This document shows, piece by piece, positions 44,242 to 63,682 of a stretch of 64,000 bases of DNA (position 1 is its first letter; the number at the start of each line of letters is the position of its first letter). A program made the translations under genes and the position numbers. This DNA is from Leptospira sanjuanensis (GTDB lineage: Bacteria; Spirochaetota; Leptospiria; Leptospirales; Leptospiraceae), in the NCBI RefSeq assembly GCF_022267325.1, contig NZ_JAIZBG010000001.1:3894158-3958157 (forward strand). Reading direction: 5' to 3'. The notes beneath the pieces were generated by a model. That model was not told where the DNA came from. It ran no database searches and worked only from the letters and a program-made list of their open reading frames with translations.

Positions 44242-44581
44242 ATGTTTGATAAGATCAAAAACTTTTCCGAACTTCTTTCCAACATGGGCGCTTTCCGTGA
44301 AAAAATGGAAGAGGTAAAAAAACGTATCGCTGCGATTCGCGTGATCGGCGACGCGGGAGCTGGAATGGTTACCGTTACAGCCACAGGAGAAGGCCAAATC
44401 ACGAACGTATTCATCAACAAACAACTGTTCGACGCGGACGACAACAAAATGCTCGAAGACCTCGTAATGGCCGCAACAAACGACGCTCTTAAAAAAGCGA
44501 GAGAAGCGACCGCATACGAATTTCAATCTGCTTCGGGCGGTTTGGATCTTTCAGAAATTTCTAAAATGTTCGGCGGAAATC

Positions 44582-44589
<8 letters not shown>
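44242..44589 (+). CDS. ebfC: YbaB/EbfC-family nucleoid-associated protein
   Basis: 115 residues from ATG 44242 ([18 protein letters not shown]); the open frame upstream overlaps dnaX. It is a DNA-binding dimer with the family core [20 protein letters not shown] and [18 protein letters not shown]. EbfC proteins bind DNA and help fork repair and recombination. It lies between dnaX and recR, as in many bacteria, and its end overlaps recR by eight bases, so both are probably coupled. Confidence 0.93.
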
Positions 44590-45175
<586 letters not shown>

Positions 45176-45183
45176 GTGAATTC

Positions 45184-46758
<1,575 letters not shown>

Positions 46759-46761
46759 GGA

Positions 46762-47610
46762 TCATTTTACCCAGTTGTTCTGATTAAAATATCGGCTTCT
46801 TAACTCTTCCAAAACACCGGTCCGTTTCAATTCCTTAATGAAGAAGTTCAAATTATCCGCAAAAATAAGATCATTCTGCGGAAGCGCTGCGCTGATATTT
46901 TCCTCCTGAACGGTTCCCAGAAGAGGAAGATAATTCGCTCGTAAGGAAGGATTTTTTTGCAATAGGGTGAGAATGAAAAAACTGTCCGCCACAAAGCAAG
47001 TCACGTTGTTGCTTACGAGATTGTCGACTGCTATCGAGTCGGAAAGATAACTATAAATCGGAAGTTTGGAATATTTTTTCTGAAGATAAATGTGATTCGT
47101 CGTATTGGAGCGAACTGAAAAACTTACGAGTCCGCTCAAGGTGGAAAGATCCGCGAGGCTGATAAAACGTCTCGAAGTGACGATATTTCCTTCCGGTTCG
47201 GGGGGAAGAATCTTTTTGCTCACAAGACCGGCCGGAGTCGTTACGAGATACGGATCCGAAAACGTAACTTGTTTTCCCCGGTTTAGGTCCGTAGACATTC
47301 CGGCTAACGCGAGATCGATCTTACCGGCTTTGATGTCCTCCGAAAATTGACGAAACGTTTTTAGTGGAACGAGCTTTAAAGAGACGCCGAGATAATCCGC
47401 GTAGAGTTTTGCAAGCTCCGCGTCGATTCCTGGATAACCTTCTTTCGGATTTTCGATATAGAACGGTTCGTACTGCTTATTGACGCCGACTACTAGTTCC
47501 TTTTTGGAAAGAATCCTTTCCAATCTCGAACCGGCGTATTCCGATTGAGAAAAAAGTGCAAAGGGAAAAACGAGAACCAAGAGCAGACAAAGGATTCTTT
47601 TCTCGAACAT
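46762..47610 (-). CDS. Periplasmic solute-binding protein, family 3
   Basis: 282 residues from ATG 47608-47610, preceding a signal peptide ([17 protein letters not shown]); the frame extends 20 codons upstream without support. The SBP_bac_3 domain shows [60 protein letters not shown] and [17 protein letters not shown]. Such proteins bind amino acids or related molecules. No ABC permease genes follow; instead there is a porin three bases downstream. Family 3 domains also act as sensors or as enzymes (transglycosylases), so transport is not certain. Confidence 0.83.
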   Translation of the reverse strand: MFEKRILCLLLVLVFPFALFSQSEYAGSRLERILSKKELVVGVNKQYEPFYIENPKEGYPGIDAELAKLYADYLGVSLKLVPLKTFRQFSEDIKAGKIDLALAGMSTDLNRGKQVTFSDPYLVTTPAGLVSKKILPPEPEGNIVTSRRFISLADLSTLSGLVSFSVRSNTTNHIYLQKKYSKLPIYSYLSDSIAVDNLVSNNVTCFVADSFFILTLLQKNPSLRANYLPLLGTVQEENISAALPQNDLIFADNLNFFIKELKRTGVLEELRSRYFNQNNWVK

Positions 47611-47673
47611 GAAACAAATGCTGAATCGAACCTTGTTTTTTTCCAGAGCATTTTTAAAACGAAAACACAATTT

Positions 47674-49053
47674 CTAAGGACCGATGATCTGAAACTCGGT
47701 TCTTCTATTCTTGTAATCCGTCTCGGGATTTTTCTGCGGAACGACCGGTTCGGAACTTCCTTTTCCGTCCGTGCTGATTCTTCCGGAATCGATCCCTTTT
47801 TTAAGAAGATAATCTTTCACGGCGTTCGCCCGATTGCGGCTTAAAACCATATTGTCCTGAGGATCTCCGTTCAAATCGGTGTGACCCGTGATTTTGATTT
47901 TTACGTTCGGATTGTCTTTTAAGTAAGAATGCAAATTTTCTAATATAGAAAAAGAATTCTCCAGAATCTCGTAAGAACCCAATGCAAAATGAATGTTGTC
48001 GAGCGATATGGATTTTCCTTTTTCCAATTCTTGAAACGGATTGGAAAGATTGGAATAGATGTCATAGTCGCGGCCGCTTCTTCTGCAAAAATAAAACGTG
48101 CGTCCGTCACCCGCCTCCAAATAAAACGCTTCGTCTCCCGGCGTATTGATTTCCGGTCCAAGATTGATCGGTTCCGAATAATTGCCGTTTGCAAGAATCG
48201 AAGATTTGTATAAATCATAACCTCCGTAACCGCCGGGCCGATTGGAAGAGAAGTAAATCGTCTTCCCGTCTTTGCTGATTGTGGCGGCGATTTCGGAATA
48301 CCGCGAGTTGATCGGTTCGGGTAAACTTGTCGCCTTCTCCCAAGTTTTGTTTCTGTAAATTGAAACGAAAATATCGGCCTCCGCAACTTGAGCAAACGGA
48401 TAACGCGTAAAATACAAATGATCGTTGTACAAGAACGGATTTTCTTCGATCTCCTCGGTGTTTACGGTTCTCGGAAGCACGACGGGCGCGGCCCAAGAGG
48501 AATTCACCTTTTTCGAAAAATAAAGATCGCGAGAAACTCCGATCTTTCCGTTGGAAAGTTGAAATTCGATCGCACCGTCTCGATTCGAAGAGAAGATGAT
48601 TCCTTCTTCTTTATTTAAGATGAACGGACTTTGATCGTCAAAGTTCGAATTTAAAATTTCGATTTCAGATCCGCTGGTCCATTCTTCGCCCACTCGGGTC
48701 GATTTGTAAAGGTCGGTATAATTAGAATTCTCCCTCTTGGAGTAAAAGTAGAGAACGTTTCCGTCGTCCGTCAGACTGATTCCAAATTCGTTTAAACCTG
48801 TGTTGATCGAGCCTCTGAGCTTTTCGGGTTTTTGTTTAGCGGACGTTCGGGTTTTTTCCGCGGCTTGGGAAGAAATTTCGAACGGCAAAAGAAATATTAA
48901 GAAAATAGAATATATCAAAAACAAGACTCCGAAAAACTTAAAACCGTTCCTTTTGTCCAGCGATGACTGAATCGTTTCGAAAACGGGAACCATTCGATTT
49001 TCGATTTCGACCGCAACGAACGATTTTATGATTTGAGAAATAGATAAACGCAT
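47674..49053 (-). CDS. OmpA-domain protein with PD40/WD40-like propeller repeats
   Basis: 459 residues starting at ATG 49051-49053 with GGAG six bases upstream. A hydrophobic segment ([18 protein letters not shown], about 42-60) anchors or exports the protein. Residues about 80-320 carry TolB-type PD40 repeats ([40 protein letters not shown]). The C-terminus (about 335-459) is an OmpA-like peptidoglycan-binding domain with [17 protein letters not shown] and [20 protein letters not shown]. It links envelope to peptidoglycan. It leads an operon with a solute-binding protein and a porin, 63 bases ahead of the former. Confidence 0.85.
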   Translation of the reverse strand: MRLSISQIIKSFVAVEIENRMVPVFETIQSSLDKRNGFKFFGVLFLIYSIFLIFLLPFEISSQAAEKTRTSAKQKPEKLRGSINTGLNEFGISLTDDGNVLYFYSKRENSNYTDLYKSTRVGEEWTSGSEIEILNSNFDDQSPFILNKEEGIIFSSNRDGAIEFQLSNGKIGVSRDLYFSKKVNSSWAAPVVLPRTVNTEEIEENPFLYNDHLYFTRYPFAQVAEADIFVSIYRNKTWEKATSLPEPINSRYSEIAATISKDGKTIYFSSNRPGGYGGYDLYKSSILANGNYSEPINLGPEINTPGDEAFYLEAGDGRTFYFCRRSGRDYDIYSNLSNPFQELEKGKSISLDNIHFALGSYEILENSFSILENLHSYLKDNPNVKIKITGHTDLNGDPQDNMVLSRNRANAVKDYLLKKGIDSGRISTDGKGSSEPVVPQKNPETDYKNRRTEFQIIGP

Positions 49054-49158
49054 AAACGACTCCGGGAATTCTGAAAAGATTCCCTAAGTTCATTATCCGT
49101 TTTTTTGAGAAAAACCTGAGCCGAAAAATTCAGAAATCGGACAAAGCTTTCGATTTAT

Positions 49159-51275
<2,117 letters not shown>

Positions 51276-51333
51276 GGATCTCTTCAGACAGGTCAAAGAG
51301 TTCAGCTCAGAACCAAGTTTCGGGACATAAACC

Positions 51334-52697
<1,364 letters not shown>

Positions 52698-52701
<4 letters not shown>

Positions 52702-53210
52702 AAGTATTAATACCGCCTTACCAACCTCCTCGAAAAGAAACAGAAACTAAAAACGCTTCGAAAGCTAAGAAGAACGGAGTTTCTTCTTTAAATGGCGGAA
52801 GCCCCGCAACTTCTACGGAAACAGTGGAAACCGTTTCTTCTTCATTCCTAGATATTCTCGAAGAAATCGTTCCATCCGGCTCCGATACTACAAAGGATCT
52901 AAACTCACTTTGGAGAGAACTCCCTGAAATCGAAAAACGATTTTTGGACCTTCCTTCTCTTGGAAATTTAGAAGCCTATCAAAAACACGTTCAAGCGATC
53001 ACAAAAGCCGTAGTCGATCAGAACATGCGAGTCGAAACTCTTTCCAGAAGAATGAAAGGCGAGGCTAAGAAGATCTATCACGTCGTGAAGATCATCGACG
53101 AAAAAATTCAAATTTTAGCCGAACTGATTATGAACGAAGGGAATTCCGCATTTAAACTTTTAAAATCACTTACGGACATACGCGGCTTGTTGCTGGATAT
53201 TCAAGAATAG
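52698..53210 (+). CDS. YaaR/DUF327-family protein
   Basis: 170 residues from TTG 52698, overlapping the bactofilin stop (TTGA). The first 45 residues are a low-complexity basic/serine-rich stretch. The remainder (about 50-170) is the DUF327 helical domain: SSFLDILEEIVPSGSDTTKD, LNSLWRELPEIEKRFLDLPS, VDQNMRVETLSRRMKGEAKK and a final helix LLKSLTDIRGLLLDIQE. The family occurs in firmicutes and spirochaetes, often near recR or flagellar genes; its function is unknown. It is last in the M23-bactofilin-yaaR operon and is followed by a terminator at 53228-53258. Confidence 0.85.
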
Positions 53211-53227
53211 AAATTTTTCTTTTCCTT

Positions 53228-53258
53228 AAGGAAAACGGAATATGTTCCGTTTCCTTTT
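53228..53258 (+). terminator. Rho-independent terminator
   Basis: GGAAAACGGAA (53230-53240) pairs with TTCCGTTTCC (53245-53254), one bulged A, with TTTT after it. It lies 20 bases downstream of the YaaR-like gene and ends the M23-bactofilin-yaaR operon. Confidence 0.75.
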
Positions 53259-53577
53259 ATAGAACCGTTACAAATCAAACAATTCTCCACATTGGAAATA
53301 TATTCTGGATTGGCGGTTTTTTAGAATTTCGCATTTTTGAAATTTCTCTATGTATCTTTTCAAGCTCGAACGTTTTCCAAGGCTTTGCTCGGACGACTTG
53401 GACTTTGACGATCTCTTGAGAATAAGAATCTCACGATGGTATGCGAATGCGAAATCGTGGGAATATTTCGTTTTCCCTCGATCCGCACCGAAATCGATCA
53501 CGGGTTTAGAATGATTTAATTTGATCTTAATAACCGATCGAAGTGAACAACTTGATCGGATTTTGAAAGTTGATACG
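53259..53577. other. Intergenic region between yaaR terminator and parB
   Basis: I see no supported gene, RNA or repeat here. One small open frame starting with GTG (53268-53501, minus) has no recognisable family. The region is between the convergent ends of the yaaR-like gene and parB. Confidence 0.4.
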
Positions 53578-54453
<876 letters not shown>

Positions 54454-54455
54454 TC

Positions 54456-55194
54456 TTAATTCTTCCCTGCGACTTCCAGAGCTAAACTTCTGTAACTCTG
54501 CGCACCCACTCCTTCCGGATCATAACTCATAATCGTTTGTCCGAATGACGGGGCTTCGCTTAATTTTACGTTTCTTGGAATGATGGTCGTATAAACTTTA
54601 TCTTTGAAATAGGATTTAACGTCTTCGGCGACTTGGTTCGCGAGATTGGTTCTTTTATCGAACATGGTAAGGAGAACTCCTTCCAGTTCCAAGGAAGGAT
54701 TGAGTTGGTTCTGAACGAGAGAAATAATTTTCATCAGCTGAGTCAAACCTTCGAGAGCGAAATATTCAGTTTGAAGCGTGATCATTACGCTGTCCGCCGC
54801 GCAAAGGGCGTTGATCGTTAAGATTCCTAAAGAAGGCGGACAATCGATCAAAATGTAATCGTATTCCGTGCGAAGTTCCGAGACTGCGTTTTTTAATCTG
54901 TATTCTCTTTGATCCTCGGCAAGAAGGTCGGCCTCGGCGCCGCTCAAGTTGATGTTGGAAGGAATGATATGAAGATTGTTTACGTTCGTTCTTTGAATAC
55001 ATTCGTTCGCGGAAGATTCGCCTAACAGCAACTCATACGATGTTTTACCGAGAGTATTGATTTCGATTCCCAAACCGGAACCGGAATTTCCCTGTGGATC
55101 CATATCGATGATCAAAACCTTTTTTCCGATCGAAGCAAGATTGGCCGCGAGATTGATAGAGGTTGTCGTTTTTCCGACACCGCCCTTTTGATTG

Positions 55195-55217
<23 letters not shown>
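54456..55217 (-). CDS. parA: Chromosome-partitioning ATPase ParA (Soj)
   Basis: 253 residues from ATG 55215-55217 ([20 protein letters not shown]), preceded by GGGCGGAA; the open frame upstream overlaps rsmG. It is a deviant Walker A ATPase of the ParA/MinD family with [40 protein letters not shown] and [12 protein letters not shown]. ParA drives parS-ParB complexes apart by ATP cycling. It overlaps rsmG by 23 bases and is followed immediately by parB, forming the usual rsmG-parA-parB block found near replication origins. Confidence 0.97.
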
Positions 55218-55959
<742 letters not shown>

Positions 55960-56585
55960 GGAACAAGTGTGGAATTTTGATTCGTAGTGTCTTCACAGAA
56001 TTTGATCGAATTCGATTTGATTCGACTGGATGGAATGACTTAGTGGTGAATTTGTCGGAAGAGAAAGGGATTCGAAGGCTTGAAATTGAAGAAGAAAAGG
56101 AAGAGCGCTGTGACTTGTGGGAACTCTTACGATTCTAGATTACTGAGAGTTTTGTAAGAGTCTATTCACATTGGATGCGACGTAATTTGTGGGAACTCAT
56201 ACAAAATCTGAAGAACAAATTCGTTCGAGTAGATCTAAAGAGAAATAATTTGTAGGAACTCACACATCTTCAATCACGGAAAACTTGAATAAGAATTCAA
56301 TGAAGAATCATTTGTGGGAACTCCCACAGAACTAAATGTTATTTTTATATTCTGAAAATCTCAAAATTTTTAAGCGTCTCATTCGATTGAAATTTCACGA
56401 CAGACCAATTCAGCGGAGATTAGAATTTCAGGACGAACAAATTGAGCGGAAATTTTTCTTAAACAACGATCGCGAATAACAATTTTTAAAATCTAAAAAC
56501 GAATTTTGAAGACTTACTTTAAGAAATGCGATAAAGAAGGAAGTTCAGAGTGGAACGGCAAATTCTCACCCTGAACTTTATGAAA
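55960..56585. other. Intergenic region with clustered GTGGGAACTC repeats
   Basis: No gene is seen. It holds four copies of a repeat with core TTGTGGGAACTC; the last is a perfect palindrome, TGTGGGAACTCCCACA. The remainder is A+T-rich. It lies between the M20 peptidase (ending at 56586) and rsmG and must hold the rsmG promoter. Confidence 0.5.
56116..56327. repeat. Four spaced copies of a GTGGGAACTC-type repeat
   Basis: Copies: TTGTGGGAACTCTTAC 56116-56131, TTGTGGGAACTCATAC 56187-56202, TTGTAGGAACTCACAC 56251-56266, TTGTGGGAACTCCCAC 56312-56327. Spacing from start to start is 71, 64 and 61 bases. A reverse-oriented copy lies at 59727-59740. The core is about 16 bases, too short and too variable for a CRISPR. 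Confidence 0.7.
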
Positions 56586-58040
56586 TCAATCGGAGGCGTT
56601 GTTGAATTCGATCACCGACTTATGAAGAATTTCGATTCCCGTTTTGAGGTGTTCGATCGTCGTACTTTCATTCTTACCGTGAATCCCATCGATCTCTTCC
56701 GAAGTCATCAACGCCGGAATTAAACCGTAACACTGGAAGCCGGCAAGACGCAAGTAAGAAGAGTCTGTCGTTCCCGGTGACAAGAAGGGAGTAATCACCG
56801 CGCCCGGCACGACTTGTTGAACGACACCCGATAAGATTTTAAAGTATTTCGAATCAACGGGAGAAGTCGTCCCAGGTTCAAGATGTCTCGCGGTTACTTT
56901 CACTCTGTATTTTTCACCGAGCTTCTTTACCTTTTCGTAGATTTCATTCTCATTGAAGCCGGGAAGAATACGGATATCGATCGTTCCGTTCGCTTTCGAA
57001 GTGATGACATTGATACCGGCAGGATGCGTATCGACTCCTGTAATACTCACCGAGTTGCTTGTCATCGCTCTTAAATGTTTATTCGAACGAATGACTCCGT
57101 TCAAGATCGTTCCCAACAACGGATTGCGAGAACGTTTTAAGACGAAAGAATTCGGAAAGGGACTTACTTCTCCCATTTGATAAAAGAAAGAAGCGGTTTC
57201 GTCTTTGATGATAACTACTTCATTCATCTTCTTGAGCTCGGTAAGAAAATCGATCAGACTCAATGCGGCGTATTGAATCGGCGGAGTACTACCGTGACCG
57301 GAAATATCTTCCGATTCCAAGTCCAACCATACCGCGCCTTTTTCCGCGTGTTGAATGTTGAAGATCTTACTTCCTTTGATGACGACATCTTTCGTACCGA
57401 CTCCGCCTTCGTTGTGAACGAATTCATATCCATTGAAAATGTTTCTATGTTTTGCGATTAAGAATCTCATCCCGAACTCGGACCGACTTTCTTCATCGGA
57501 AACTGCGAGATACATTAGATTCTTTTTGAGTTTGATTCCGGAATCGTGGATTAGAAAGAACGCATAGAGTTCCATAATGCCGAGACCTTTGACGTCTACT
57601 GCGCCTCGACCATAGATACGGTCCCCTTTTCTAATTCCCGAAAAAGGATGTTCCACCCACTCGGCAGGATCGGCTTCCACGACGTCGATATGACTTGTAA
57701 GAATCAGACCGCCATGAGGATCGCTTCCTTTCATCTCCGCCATGATGCTCGCGCGCTCGGGTTTACCCGGAACTTCAAAGATCGTAGTTTTGATCCCGCG
57801 TTTATCGAAGAGTCCTTTCAAAAACAAGGCCGCTTGCTTTTCGTTTCCGCGAACAGTTTTGATTCTTAGATAAGCCTGTAAATCTTTCGAAGCTTCTTCA
57901 GCGAGTTTCCCATAGTCTCGCTTTTCGAACTTAGCCTTCGGTGTTAAGGATTGGATTCCTTTTTCTGTAATAAAGATCGTATAAAGTAAAAACAATGCGA
58001 CGGCTCCTAAAAAGCCGAGTGCGATCTTCTTCCAATTCAT
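56586..58040 (-). CDS. M20-family peptidase, membrane-anchored
   Basis: 484 residues with an N-terminal membrane anchor ([19 protein letters not shown], about 4-23). The zinc peptidase core shows [20 protein letters not shown] (His-Asp), [11 protein letters not shown] (Asp), [13 protein letters not shown] (two catalytic/ligand Glu) and a C-terminal [15 protein letters not shown] segment. It resembles the carboxypeptidase/PM20D1-type group of M20. It probably cleaves dipeptides or N-acyl amino acids outside the cytoplasmic membrane; topology of the anchor suggests a periplasmic domain. GAGGAG lies eight bases before the ATG. It lies between the chromosome-segregation genes and mnmG. Confidence 0.85.
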   Translation of the reverse strand: MNWKKIALGFLGAVALFLLYTIFITEKGIQSLTPKAKFEKRDYGKLAEEASKDLQAYLRIKTVRGNEKQAALFLKGLFDKRGIKTTIFEVPGKPERASIMAEMKGSDPHGGLILTSHIDVVEADPAEWVEHPFSGIRKGDRIYGRGAVDVKGLGIMELYAFFLIHDSGIKLKKNLMYLAVSDEESRSEFGMRFLIAKHRNIFNGYEFVHNEGGVGTKDVVIKGSKIFNIQHAEKGAVWLDLESEDISGHGSTPPIQYAALSLIDFLTELKKMNEVVIIKDETASFFYQMGEVSPFPNSFVLKRSRNPLLGTILNGVIRSNKHLRAMTSNSVSITGVDTHPAGINVITSKANGTIDIRILPGFNENEIYEKVKKLGEKYRVKVTARHLEPGTTSPVDSKYFKILSGVVQQVVPGAVITPFLSPGTTDSSYLRLAGFQCYGLIPALMTSEEIDGIHGKNESTTIEHLKTGIEILHKSVIEFNNASD

Positions 58041-58195
58041 TTGTAATTCTCCTCGGTGCGGAAGAAAATAACGCGTCCCGATTTCCTTTCAAGGCATTTA
58101 CACGGAAGAATCGAATGCTTTTTCAACCCTCGTCTCCGATTTGCCGGTTAATCTTTTTGATTGTTTTCCGATGATTGTAGTGTAGAGGTTATCGT

Positions 58196-58924
58196 ATGAT
58201 TCGAGTTTTATTCTCCCTTTTACTTTTTCCGGGAATGATTTTCGCAGTTACTCCAGGCAAGTGGTCTCATATCGATCAGTATGTTTTTGGAAACAATGCG
58301 AACGGTCCCGTTAAAGAAATCGTAAAGAACGCAAACGGCAAAGTCGTCTATACCGCGACGTACGAATATGACGCTTCCGGAAAATTGATTAAAGAGTCTT
58401 ACTTAAATGCGGAAGGAAAAGCGGACGGCTCGACCGTCTTTCAATACAAAGACGGAAGAGTTGTTCGAGAAGAACTCTTTGATAAAGAAAATCTTCTTCT
58501 TGAGACGAAAACCTTTCGTTACAATCCGAAAGGCCAGATCGACCTCGTGGAAGTTTTCGATAAAGAGAACAAACTGCTTTTAAAATCCAACATCATCTCT
58601 TGGGATAAGAACTTTGCAAAGTCCGGACAAACAAACTGGCCCGACTCGAAAGAAATCGAAACGTTTACTCTGATCCAAGATGCAAAAAATCCGAAAGCCT
58701 TGATCCAGAATATCTATAACGAAGAGAAAAAACAAATCGCTTCGACCAAGTTTGAATACGACGAGAAGGGGAAGTTGCTTACACGACTCAACGTTCAGGG
58801 TGAGCAAGAAAGAAAGAATCAAATGAACTACGATTCGAACAGTCAGCTCCAAAGTTTCACGTTTCACGTGAAACAGAACAACAAGTGGGAACTTCAAAAG
58901 ACTCACGAGTTGATTTACAAGTAA
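58196..58924 (+). CDS. Exported protein with YD-like repeat strands
   Basis: 242 residues with a signal peptide ([14 protein letters not shown]). The mature protein contains several repeated strands of the form [54 protein letters not shown] and [15 protein letters not shown], like MORN/YD-repeat modules. Function unknown. Near the 3' end the DNA holds the sequence GTTTCACGTGAAAC, a parS-like palindrome (58861-58874). AGAGG lies seven bases before the ATG. Confidence 0.75.
   Translation: MIRVLFSLLLFPGMIFAVTPGKWSHIDQYVFGNNANGPVKEIVKNANGKVVYTATYEYDASGKLIKESYLNAEGKADGSTVFQYKDGRVVREELFDKENLLLETKTFRYNPKGQIDLVEVFDKENKLLLKSNIISWDKNFAKSGQTNWPDSKEIETFTLIQDAKNPKALIQNIYNEEKKQIASTKFEYDEKGKLLTRLNVQGEQERKNQMNYDSNSQLQSFTFHVKQNNKWELQKTHELIYK
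58860..58875. other. Candidate parS site
   Basis: CGTTTCACGTGAAACA matches the bacterial parS consensus TGTTTCACGTGAAACA at 15 of 16 positions, including the entire palindromic core GTTTCACGTGAAAC. It lies in the last codons of the exported-protein gene, 3.6 kb from parA. ParB would bind here; overlap with coding sequence is common for parS. Confidence 0.75.
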
Positions 58925-59584
58925 TCTCTACTTTTTACGCCGCCCCAATATTGAGGCGGCGGGCAAGCTTTGCCGTTTATCCGACCCGCATTTGGATCTT
59001 CCTAATATCCTTTAACTTTTGTCTGTAAAGTGATGTCACTAAATCGATTCTCGTCGATCCAACCTATCTATGGTTTTCCACATATCTGAATGCATCGGCT
59101 CTTAGTAAGATCTCCTTCTTAAGACCCAACCACTTCACCTGAATTTTGCTTCGATAAATTCCTTTCCGATTTCAAAGAGAAAAGACGGTTCTCTCAACCG
59201 ATGTGATTCTTTTGAACTTCAATCGCCTCTAAGATACATCTTCAACTCCGAATAGAAAAGATGTGAGGAGAGCAAGCGGAGATTCGGGAAGGGGAGTTGA
59301 AGGATGATATAATTTAAATGCGGAACGATCAAGGAGCGCGGAAAAATAAATGATCTTTACCATTCAATGAAGCTCGCTCGTAGCTATTCGAGAAGCTACT
59401 TTGAACGTCGGAACCTTAGGCCTACTTGTTTTTTGAATTTTCGAACCTAAAGAGAAACAAAAATATTCCATAGATATCTTTCAGAAAATAAGGAGATCCA
59501 ATCGATTCAGTTTTCGATTGTGTTCCATTGCAAAATAAGAAAAATCTTTGATCTCGGCCCAAGCGAAAGAGGTTAAAAAGAAAA

Positions 59585-59604
59585 AGCCCGGATATATCCG
59601 GGCT
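59585..59604 (-). terminator. Palindromic Rho-independent terminator of mnmG
   Basis: AGCCCGGATATATCCGGGCT is a perfect 20-base palindrome. On the minus strand it is followed by TTTTCTTTTT. It lies 160 bases after the mnmG stop and would end its transcript. Confidence 0.75.
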
Positions 59605-59612
59605 GTTGAAAA

Positions 59613-59630
59613 ACGTTTCACATGAAACGT
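59613..59630. other. Second parS-like palindrome
   Basis: ACGTTTCACATGAAACGT has the parS arms GTTTCA and TGAAAC with a CA centre, one change from the canonical CACGTG core, and extends two bases further on both sides. It is intergenic, in the mnmG 3' region, 740 bases from the first site. Confidence 0.5.
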
Positions 59631-59649
59631 GACTCAAATTCCGAGTTTG

Positions 59650-59695
59650 GTCGGAGCTATAATCAGCTTATCTGATTCCTTGTCGGTGCTCCGAC
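59650..59695 (-). other. Nested hairpin after mnmG
   Basis: GTCGGAGC (59650-59657) pairs with GCTCCGAC (59688-59695), and inside it AATCAG (59661-59666) pairs with CTGATT (59672-59677). It is about 70 bases after the mnmG stop. No U-run follows, so it may stabilise the mRNA end or be a small structured RNA. Confidence 0.4.
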
Positions 59696-59726
59696 AGCAA
59701 ATCATAAGAACAGACTTCAAACTTAA

Positions 59727-59740
59727 GTAGGAGTTCCTAC
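59727..59740. repeat. GTAGGAGTTCCTAC repeat copy
   Basis: This near-palindrome is the reverse orientation of the TTGTRGGAACTC repeat clustered at 56116-56327. It is 26 bases from the mnmG stop. Confidence 0.55.
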
Positions 59741-59765
59741 AGATAACATCCTGAATCGACAAAGA

Positions 59766-61673
<1,908 letters not shown>

Positions 61674-61773
61674 CGAGATTCAACTTCCTGAAAATAAATT
61701 ACTAATTTTAGAATGGGATGTTTCGCAACGTTCGAGCTTCGATCGTAAGATGAATCGACAAGAGACCCGATAC

Positions 61774-62738
<965 letters not shown>

Positions 62739-62743
62739 GAAGA

Positions 62744-63682
62744 ATGTCATCCTCCGCGTTTCAACTCGACGATATTTTAGGACAAGAAGTCGCATTGACT
62801 TTTTTAAAAAGATACACGTCGAAACCGGAGACCATCCCACCGCTTTTGATCTTTCACGGACCGGACGGTACCGGAAAAGAATCCGCATCCGAACGTTTCA
62901 TTAAGAATGTATTATGCTTTGAAGGAACTTCTTGTGGAGTCTGCGCTTCGTGCAAAGCGTTCATGCACAACTCGCATCCGGATTACATTCGGTTTCCGGA
63001 AGAAAGCGGTAAGATCATTCCGATCGGAAGCGAAGACAATCCGGAAGAATTTACGATTCGATGGTTGATTCGGTCCCGCTTAAACTATCGCCCTCATCTT
63101 TCCCGATTTCGTTTTATCGTTTTTCCGGATGCATCGTTGATCGGCAACGAAGCGGAAACCGCGTTGCTCAAATCTTTGGAAGAAGCTCCTCCGTTTTCCA
63201 GATTCATCTTTATCGTCAACAACATCGACAAATTGAAAGAGACGATCGTGAGTAGAGCGATCTGTGTTCCATTCCAATATTTGAATCAAAACGATTTAAA
63301 AAAAATTCAGGCGAACATCGGATCGATCGCGCTACCGTTTCAAGGAGGAAGTTTAGTTTCTTCCGAATGCCCGACCGAAGTAATCGAACTCGTTCAGGAA
63401 AAAATCAAAGATCGGCTGGAAACACAACTTGATCTTTTGAAACTCGAGTCGTGGATTCTTTCCTACAAGGACGAACATCCCGAGTGGAAGGACAATTTTT
63501 CTTACAAGGAATTCTTAGAACTCGTAAGTCGTGTATTGATCTACGAATACACGCGTACCGGTTACGAAAATAATCTCACAAAAATCGAAGCGATCTTCGA
63601 ATTTAAGGGAGAACTTCACAAAAGAATCACCGGAATCGATACCATCGCACTTTCCAGATTGTTTTTCCGCCTTTCTCTATAA
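62744..63682 (+). CDS. holB: DNA polymerase III subunit delta prime
   Basis: 312 residues, close to E. coli HolB (334). An AAA+ clamp-loader subunit that opens the beta clamp with DnaX and delta. Features: FHGPDGTGKESASERF (P-loop-like), zinc module FEGTSCGVCASCKAFMHNSH, PDASLIGNEAETALLKSLEE, PPFSRFIFIVNNIDKLKETI and VSRAICVPFQYL. The start is five bases after ilvE with AAGAAG as ribosome binding site. Its partner DnaX lies 20 kb away in this window. Confidence 0.93.
   Translation: MSSSAFQLDDILGQEVALTFLKRYTSKPETIPPLLIFHGPDGTGKESASERFIKNVLCFEGTSCGVCASCKAFMHNSHPDYIRFPEESGKIIPIGSEDNPEEFTIRWLIRSRLNYRPHLSRFRFIVFPDASLIGNEAETALLKSLEEAPPFSRFIFIVNNIDKLKETIVSRAICVPFQYLNQNDLKKIQANIGSIALPFQGGSLVSSECPTEVIELVQEKIKDRLETQLDLLKLESWILSYKDEHPEWKDNFSYKEFLELVSRVLIYEYTRTGYENNLTKIEAIFEFKGELHKRITGIDTIALSRLFFRLSL

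Larger units (their letters stand above)
58925..59765. other. 841-base intergenic region with structural elements
   Basis: No gene is seen. It contains an isolated TTTTCCACA (59074-59082) that fits a relaxed DnaA box, a perfect-palindrome terminator, a second parS-like palindrome, a nested hairpin and a repeat copy; the last four have separate entries. The first 500 bases otherwise show nothing I can support. Only one DnaA-box match is not enough to call an origin. Confidence 0.4.

Noticed and set aside
53268..53501. Minus-strand 77-residue open frame with GTG start
   Set aside because: No ribosome binding site, no family, and an intergenic position between two convergent transcripts.
56116..56327. 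CRISPR array
   Set aside because: The repeats are only about 16 bases with changes between copies, spacing is uneven (71, 64, 61) and no cas gene is near.
59074..59082. Replication origin by a DnaA-box-like TTTTCCACA
   Set aside because: Only one match, no cluster, no AT-rich unwinding element and no dnaA or dnaN gene in the window.
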